From: Rhodothermales bacterium
GTDB taxonomy: Bacteria > Bacteroidota > Rhodothermia > Rhodothermales > UBA10348
Reading direction: 5' to 3'
Assembly (NCBI GenBank): GCA_013003255.1
Contig: JABDJZ010000319.1
Span: 1-10,029, forward strand
Length of the DNA: 10,029 bases
The notes below the pieces were generated by a model. The model did no database searches. It worked only from the letters and a program-made list of their open reading frames with translations, and was not told the origin of the DNA. The position numbers and the translations under genes are program-made. Within the stretch, counting starts at the first letter, position 1, and each line of letters begins with the position of its first letter. Below, piece after piece: positions 6,209-10,029 of this stretch.

Positions 6209-7507
6209 TCAGGCGTACCGGATCCACTTGATGAGGTCGCTCAGCTTGGCCTTCTTGCCGTACATCAGGACGCCGACCCTGTAGATCCGCGAGCTCACCC
6301 AGATGGCGCCAAGGAACGTCCCAATCAAGAGAACAAAGGACCCTCCCACCTGCCAGAACGGGACATCGGTCACCGCTATCCGGACCACCATCGGAATGGG
6401 GCTGAAGAACGGAATCATCGAGAGTGCCACCGCCAGCGTTGAATTTGGGGACTCAATGATGGGCTGGATGAACACGATCGAGAGAATGATGGGCATCATG
6501 ACCGGGAGCATGAAGCCCTGGGCATCCGACTCCTGATCGACGGCTGACCCAATCGCCGCAAACAGGCTGGCATAGAGCAAGTAGCCGCCGAGGAAGAACA
6601 GGACGAACCACACGAACACTTCCAGCCCCAGTTGGGGTGGCTGGAAGTCCATTGCGGCCATGACTTCCTGCTGACTGGCTGACTCGGGAAGGCTGACGGC
6701 TGCAGGATCGACAAAGAGGGCGATGATGAACGAAGATCCTACGGTTCCCGCCATGATCAGCCCGGCCCAGACCGTCATCTGAACGAGCCCCATCGCACCG
6801 ATTCCCAGCACCTTACCAAGCAGGAGTTCAAACGGCTTGACGGATGAGACAATGATCTCAACCACGCGACTGGTCTTCTCGGCGATCACGCCCCGCATCA
6901 CCACGGACCCGTAGACCAGCATGGAGATGTAGATCAGGAAGCCCATGATGAACCCGACAGCCGCGTAGCCGCCGGCGTTGCCCGCCTCCTCGCCCTCGGA
7001 AGTCAGCACGGTCGTACTGACCTGAATGCGCTCGCTCAGGATGTCCCGTACTTCCTGAGTCACATTGGCCTGCTCCAGGCGAACCTCTTCAATAACGCCT
7101 TCAACCCGGCGCTCGAGGCTCCGCTGGAAGAGGCTGCCCATTCCCCCTTCAACCGTCGAGTACTCGACCCCGGATTCGCCGGTCAGCACACCCGTTGGAA
7201 TCTTGAGGTAGCCATCGAAGCGGCCGGCCAATACCCCGGCACGGACGGAGTCTGCGGCTACATCGGCCTCAAGGAAGGAGAACTGATCCGAATCGCCTTC
7301 GACCAGGCGTTCGTACAGGACCCCGGTATCATCCACGACGGCGATGGTCTTCATGTCGCTGTCGCTCAGCGACTTGACCGAGACGAACGCTACGATTGCG
7401 ATGAACGCCACGAAGGCCAGCGGGCCGAGGAGCGTGGTCAGAATGAAGGCGCGGGTCTTGACGCGCTTCAGGAATTCGTTCTTGGCAACAATCTGAATGC
7501 GGTTCAT
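6209..7507 (-). CDS. ABC-2 type permease, NatB/YhaP-like
   Basis: This is the integral membrane half of an ABC exporter, paired with the ATPase encoded just upstream. It has 432 residues. A basic N-terminus (MNRIQIVAKNEFLKRVKTR) leads into the first membrane helix (about 21-46). A large extracytoplasmic domain follows (about 48-178), then a C-terminal membrane bundle with helices near 180-204, 231-266, 294-320, 332-350, 355-378 and 385-406. The cytoplasmic motif EKTSRVVEIIVSSVKPFELLLGKVLG (starting at 210) and the FFSPIPMVVR segment (367-376) are typical of NatB/YhaP permeases. NatB of Bacillus exports sodium, but most relatives have unknown substrates, so none is assigned. The ATG overlaps the ATPase stop (ATGA) and is preceded by a very strong Shine-Dalgarno, which fixes the start and suggests translational coupling. 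Confidence 0.9.
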   Translation of the reverse strand: MNRIQIVAKNEFLKRVKTRAFILTTLLGPLAFVAFIAIVAFVSVKSLSDSDMKTIAVVDDTGVLYERLVEGDSDQFSFLEADVAADSVRAGVLAGRFDGYLKIPTGVLTGESGVEYSTVEGGMGSLFQRSLERRVEGVIEEVRLEQANVTQEVRDILSERIQVSTTVLTSEGEEAGNAGGYAAVGFIMGFLIYISMLVYGSVVMRGVIAEKTSRVVEIIVSSVKPFELLLGKVLGIGAMGLVQMTVWAGLIMAGTVGSSFIIALFVDPAAVSLPESASQQEVMAAMDFQPPQLGLEVFVWFVLFFLGGYLLYASLFAAIGSAVDQESDAQGFMLPVMMPIILSIVFIQPIIESPNSTLAVALSMIPFFSPIPMVVRIAVTDVPFWQVGGSFVLLIGTFLGAIWVSSRIYRVGVLMYGKKAKLSDLIKWIRYA

Positions 7508-8424
7508 GCCATCACCTCCCGTTGTCCGGCTACCTGGACAAAGATTTCCCGGAGTGGGGGTTCTACGAGTTCGAATCGCGAAATGTCATCCACGGTGGCC
7601 AGGATGCGTTCCAGCACCGTCCGCGGGGACGTTCCGTTCAGCAGGCGAAACTCCGCGTGCGCTTTGCTTTGGACAGAGACCTTGATGAGGCCGTCGCGAA
7701 CCAGGTTGTCCAGGAAGGCATCCGAGCCCTCGAAGTCCACCTGGACGGTGTCTCGGCCAAACTGACGCTTCACTTCCCGCAGTGAGCCATCCAGCACCTT
7801 GCGTCCGCCCGAGATCAGGCAGATGTCATCGCAGAGCTGCTCCACCTGCTCCATGCGGTGCGAGGCAAACAGGATGGTGCGTCCGTCGGACTTCAGCTCC
7901 ATGATCACGTCACGCAACAGGTCTGCGTTGATGGGATCGAGACCGCCGAACGGCTCATCGAGAATCAGCAGTTCCGGCTCATGCATGATGGTTGCGATGA
8001 ACTGGACCTTCTGCTGCATGCCCTTCGAGAGTTCCTGGGTCTTCCGCCCATACCAGTCCTTGCCTTCGAATCGCTCAAGCCACCGCTTGGCCGTCTTGAC
8101 CGCCTCTCGGTGCGAAAGCCCCTTGAGTTCGCCGAAATACGCCAGCTGCTCACCGACCTTCATGGCCTTGTAGAGTCCTCGCTCTTCAGGCAGGTAACCC
8201 ATGCGCTGCTGGCTCCAGGGCCCCACCGGCTTGCCGTCCAGCGTCACCTGACCCGAATCCGGGATCGTGATGTAGGTGATCATCCGGATGGTGGAGGTCT
8301 TCCCGGCGCCGTTCGGCCCGAGAATGCCGAGTATCCGTCCCGGCTTGGCTTCAAATGAGACGCGGTCCACGGCGAGGACCTTCTCATACTGCTTGCTGAC
8401 TTCTTCTACGCGTAGGTGGGGCAT
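7504..8424 (-). CDS. ABC transporter ATP-binding protein, NatA/YhaQ-like
   Basis: This is the cytoplasmic ATPase that drives the adjacent ABC-2 permease. It has 306 residues. Walker A is GPNGAGKT (36-43), the signature loop is LSKGMQQ (132-138), Walker B is LLILDEPFGGLD (152-163) and the switch His is H189 in ASHR. The Q-loop position reads YLPEERGLY (78-86), with Glu where many ABC ATPases have Gln; this and the LSKGM signature are, as far as I know, normal for the YhaQ/NatA subgroup. A C-terminal DUF4162-like extension (about 220-306) ends in LREIFVQV. The start at 8424 (MPHLRVEEVSKQYEK) is where the family begins; the frame stays open 40 codons upstream but that stretch overlaps the lipoprotein gene. 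No Shine-Dalgarno is seen at this start. It lies 34 bp after the lipoprotein stop on the same strand. Confidence 0.93.
   Translation of the reverse strand: MPHLRVEEVSKQYEKVLAVDRVSFEAKPGRILGILGPNGAGKTSTIRMITYITIPDSGQVTLDGKPVGPWSQQRMGYLPEERGLYKAMKVGEQLAYFGELKGLSHREAVKTAKRWLERFEGKDWYGRKTQELSKGMQQKVQFIATIMHEPELLILDEPFGGLDPINADLLRDVIMELKSDGRTILFASHRMEQVEQLCDDICLISGGRKVLDGSLREVKRQFGRDTVQVDFEGSDAFLDNLVRDGLIKVSVQSKAHAEFRLLNGTSPRTVLERILATVDDISRFELVEPPLREIFVQVAGQREVMA
7508..7520 (-). promoter_or_regulatory. Strong Shine-Dalgarno of the permease gene, inside the ATPase gene
   Basis: The minus strand reads GGGAGGTGATGGC immediately before the permease ATG. GGAGGTGAT is a long match to the anti-Shine-Dalgarno end of 16S rRNA, with seven bases between GGAGG and ATG. 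It lies within the last codons of the ATPase gene (residues REVMA). The other gene starts in this window have weak or no such site. Confidence 0.85.
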
Positions 8425-8458
8425 GCTGGCTGTAGCCTGAAATCTCTGGGGGCAGGGA

Positions 8459-9082
8459 TCAGTCCTGGTAGAACCGTATGTCGTCGATGCCGAAATCGAA
8501 GTAGCCTTCGAGATTGGCGAAGACGGCGATGCTGGTGACATCACGTCCGGTCCAGGGCACGGGGGTTCCGAACCCCTCCTGGTTGAAAGAAGAGAAGGGG
8601 AGCCGGTATTCGGCCCATGCGTCGCTCACCTCTACGTAGGCATTGTAGTTGTCGAAATCGGTGACCGAGGCAGACGCCAACTGTATGATGTACGTGCCCG
8701 GGGTGCCGCGCAACGAGATTGCCAGACCCGAATACCCGGTCACGTCCCGGGGAATGGCTGCGCGTGACGGGTCTGCGGCCGGCGGAAACTCCTCAATGGA
8801 GCTGCGGACTCCGGCAACGCTGGATCCCGAGTTGCCCTCAGGACGCACGCCGACGACCTCCAGGTGGTGCTTTGAAATGTTGAAAAAGCCACCCGGCTGG
8901 ACTTCGATACTGGCCCGCGTTCCGGCGCCCTCGGCGATGGCCTCCCAGGGGTGCTCAACGGCATTCAGGTGGTTGCCATCCTCAAAGGTGTCGACGCCAC
9001 CGCTCACCAGCGGAATGGACCGGGGACTCCCCGAACAGGCGGCTAGCGAAAAGGCTGTGGCAAAGAGGAGGTATCGGGTCAC
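8459..9082 (-). CDS. Lipoprotein with CBM11/CIA30-like galactose-binding-fold domain
   Basis: The chosen GTG at 9082 gives 207 residues and a compact lipoprotein signal peptide: (M)TRYLLFATAFSLAAC, with lipobox LAAC and lipidated Cys at residue 16. A longer frame from a TTG at 9166 is open but would put 28 unconvincing residues before the signal. The mature protein has the beta-rich pattern of CBM11/CIA30-like domains: VDTFEDGN near the start, YSGLAISLRGTPGTYIIQLASAS in the middle, then DAWAEYRLPFSSFNQEGFG and a C-terminal FDFGIDDIRFYQD. Such domains bind glycans or mediate protein contacts; no ligand can be named. It is probably membrane-anchored on the periplasmic or outer surface. It precedes the ABC ATPase gene by 34 bp and is likely co-transcribed with it. 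The fold call is moderately confident and the lipoprotein call strong. Confidence 0.75.
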   Translation of the reverse strand: MTRYLLFATAFSLAACSGSPRSIPLVSGGVDTFEDGNHLNAVEHPWEAIAEGAGTRASIEVQPGGFFNISKHHLEVVGVRPEGNSGSSVAGVRSSIEEFPPAADPSRAAIPRDVTGYSGLAISLRGTPGTYIIQLASASVTDFDNYNAYVEVSDAWAEYRLPFSSFNQEGFGTPVPWTGRDVTSIAVFANLEGYFDFGIDDIRFYQD

Positions 9083-9176
9083 GGTCAGGAAGGGAGTGGC
9101 GGAGTCAGCCCGCCCGTACGGGAGGGGCAACGGAAAGGATTCCAGAAAGTGGGCGACAATCGACAAACGTCGCGAA
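9083..9176. other. Short spacer upstream of the lipoprotein gene
   Basis: These 94 bases separate the 90-residue gene from the chosen lipoprotein start. The region contains the 10-bp palindrome CCCGTACGGG (9113-9122). No T-tract terminator or clear promoter elements were recognised, so transcription could continue from the 90-residue gene into the lipoprotein and ABC genes. Confidence 0.4.
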
Positions 9177-9449
9177 TCAGAGCATGCCGAGTGTGCGCTG
9201 CGGGATCGGGATCAGGTACTCCGGCTTGAACACATCCTCGTGTACCCCGAACTGGCCCGTTCCCCGAAAGTCCACCGCAATGAAACCGTCGATGATTTGC
9301 TTTACTTCGCCGATTCCGTAGTAGGCCGGGCTCGGTCCGTAGTACACCAACTGCCCCTGACCGAGGTCTTTTTCCTTCCGGGCCTTCCTGTGAAAGGCTG
9401 GAACCACGGGTAGCAGTTCGAGGCGATATGGCAGCGAAATATTGAACAT
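9177..9449 (-). CDS. Small protein of unknown function (90 residues)
   Basis: I do not recognise this protein. From the ATG at 9449 it has 90 residues and no signal peptide or membrane helix. The N-terminus MFNISLPYRLELLPVVPAF is followed by a basic patch (HRKARKEKD, about 20-28). A glycine- and aromatic-rich beta-like part follows, including GQLVYYGPSPAYYGIGEVKQ, FIAVDFRGTG, HEDVFKPEYLIPIP and a LGML end. The short-strand pattern with G-V/I-G turns resembles an SH3-like small barrel, but that is only an impression. The frame can be extended to a TTG at 9479; the ATG is preferred. Codon use looks like that of its neighbours. It diverges from the DUF4290-like gene with 42 bp between the starts, and lies 94 bp upstream of the lipoprotein gene on the same strand. 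Confidence 0.6.
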   Translation of the reverse strand: MFNISLPYRLELLPVVPAFHRKARKEKDLGQGQLVYYGPSPAYYGIGEVKQIIDGFIAVDFRGTGQFGVHEDVFKPEYLIPIPQRTLGML

Positions 9450-9491
9450 GAACCAATGGAACGTTACCCCAAATACCAAGGTTCACGCCAC
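9450..9491. promoter_or_regulatory. Divergent intergenic region, likely shared control region
   Basis: Only 42 bp separate the two divergent starts, so any promoters must overlap each other or extend into the genes. The segment carries GAACC (9450-9454) and GGTTC (9480-9484) as an inverted pair, and the palindrome AACGTT (9460-9465) between them. No clear TAnnTTTG -7 element is visible on either strand. The regulatory role is inferred from position only. Confidence 0.4.
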
Positions 9492-10029
9492 ATGGAATAC
9501 AGAGACAAGATCGTCGACAAGCAGGTGGGCCGTAACTCCGACCTGTACGCCCAGTCCATCGCGGAACTGAAGACACCGGAAGAGCGCTATCCGCATCTGA
9601 GGATTCTGGTGAGCATTATCGAGCAGGCCCACCCGGAATGGAACCAGGCCCCCCACAAGGATCGACAGGTGGCGAATCTGGTCTTCAAGATGTCCAAGGC
9701 CGCCATTCCGGTCGACGAAATTGCCGAGATCGTGCGGTTGCGCGACGCGGAGCGCGGCTACGGGCCGCTGACCGATGATGACCGATCCCGCAGCGGCAGG
9801 TCCTCCGGTTCCGACGACGACGCTTCGGATGACAGCTCGGGTGGTCGCGGCAACCGTGATCGAGGCCGCGGACGGCGTCCCAAGCGCGATGAGGCCTCCG
9901 AGAGCAAGGCCTCCGATAAGGAGAACGCGGCGTCCGAAAACGCGGCAGACTCAGGGAAAGAGAAGGCCGCGGCCAAGGGCGAGGGTAAGCAGGCCGCGTC
10001 CGGCGACGGTGATCAGGCAGCCGACAAGC
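9492..10029 (+). CDS. DUF4290-like protein with disordered charged tail (3' end outside the window)
   Basis: The ATG at 9492 opens a frame with no stop to the window end (179 codons visible). Residues 1-90 are helical: MEYRDKIVDKQVGRNSDLYA, then KTPEERYPHLRILVSIIEQAHPEWNQ and HKDRQVANLVFKMSKA. The order GRN, then EER, then a helix ending in P, then a second helix ending near MS resembles Bacteroidota DUF4290 (EYGRN, EDREER, NPHLRD, FIMS). The similarity is from memory and the function of DUF4290 is unknown. From about residue 95 the sequence becomes low-complexity: Ser/Asp-rich (SDDDASDDSSGG, 107-118), then RG-rich (GRGNRDRGRGRRPKR, 118-132), then Ala/Glu/Lys/Ser-rich. No signal peptide is seen, so it is probably cytoplasmic. 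An AAGG lies 10 bases upstream of the start, a weak Shine-Dalgarno at best. Confidence 0.75.
   Translation, partial: MEYRDKIVDKQVGRNSDLYAQSIAELKTPEERYPHLRILVSIIEQAHPEWNQAPHKDRQVANLVFKMSKAAIPVDEIAEIVRLRDAERGYGPLTDDDRSRSGRSSGSDDDASDDSSGGRGNRDRGRGRRPKRDEASESKASDKENAASENAADSGKEKAAAKGEGKQAASGDGDQAADK

Noticed and set aside
8425..8544. N-terminal extension of the ABC ATPase to 8544
   Set aside because: The extra 40 codons overlap the lipoprotein gene, are Ser/Thr/Pro-rich shadow sequence, and precede the point where the family begins.
9083..9166. TTG start at 9166 for the lipoprotein
   Set aside because: It would place 28 residues without family likeness ahead of a well-formed lipoprotein signal peptide; the GTG at 9082 fits better, though it has no Shine-Dalgarno.
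9758..9976. A 72-codon minus-strand frame rich in Ser and Pro at the right edge
   Set aside because: It is the reverse of the low-complexity tail of the DUF4290-like gene and has no independent support.

Overview
The window looks like chromosomal DNA from a GC-rich (roughly 60% by eye) member of the Bacteroidota, most likely the Rhodothermia/Balneolia side. Three things point there. The right-hand gene resembles the Bacteroidota family DUF4290. A very large outer-membrane protein joins a peptidase-MA domain, a TolB-like propeller and an Omp85-type barrel, a layout I associate with Rhodothermia-like and Gemmatimonadota-like genomes. Most start codons also lack a Shine-Dalgarno sequence, as is usual in Bacteroidota. 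The taxonomic call is inference. I see no insertion sequence, phage gene, CRISPR array, tRNA or rRNA.

Layout, left to right. Positions 1-393 (+) hold the 3' part of a PhnB-like VOC/glyoxalase-fold gene. It converges on a minus-strand block, and a rho-independent terminator (about 392-432) sits between the two and serves clpP. The minus-strand block, read right to left, contains: a 90-residue protein of unknown function (9449-9177); a lipoprotein with a CBM11/CIA30-like galactose-binding fold (9082-8459); a NatA/YhaQ-type ABC ATPase (8424-7504) and its NatB/YhaP-type ABC-2 permease (7507-6209), with ATGA stop/start overlap; a 217-bp spacer with two good inverted repeats; the 1091-residue peptidase-propeller-barrel protein (5991-2716); trigger factor tig (2562-1258); and clpP (1161-457). 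At the right edge, 42 bp from the 90-residue gene and divergent from it, an open-ended plus-strand gene (9492 to the window end) encodes a DUF4290-like domain followed by a disordered, charged, RG-containing tail.

How the genes may work together. tig and clpP form the familiar chaperone/protease pair: trigger factor receives nascent chains at the ribosome and ClpP degrades proteins fed by a Clp ATPase. The usual third partner, clpX, does not follow here. NatA and NatB make one complete ABC exporter, and the lipoprotein gene 34 bp upstream may be co-transcribed with it. The large barrel protein is probably exported by Sec and assembled in the outer membrane, with its zinc-peptidase and propeller modules most likely in the periplasm.

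The strongest candidates for unusual biology are the three-module outer-membrane protein, the divergent FKBP domain of trigger factor, the lipoprotein/ABC-exporter neighbourhood, and the DUF4290-like protein with its RG-rich tail. No defence system or other clearly new multi-gene system is evident.
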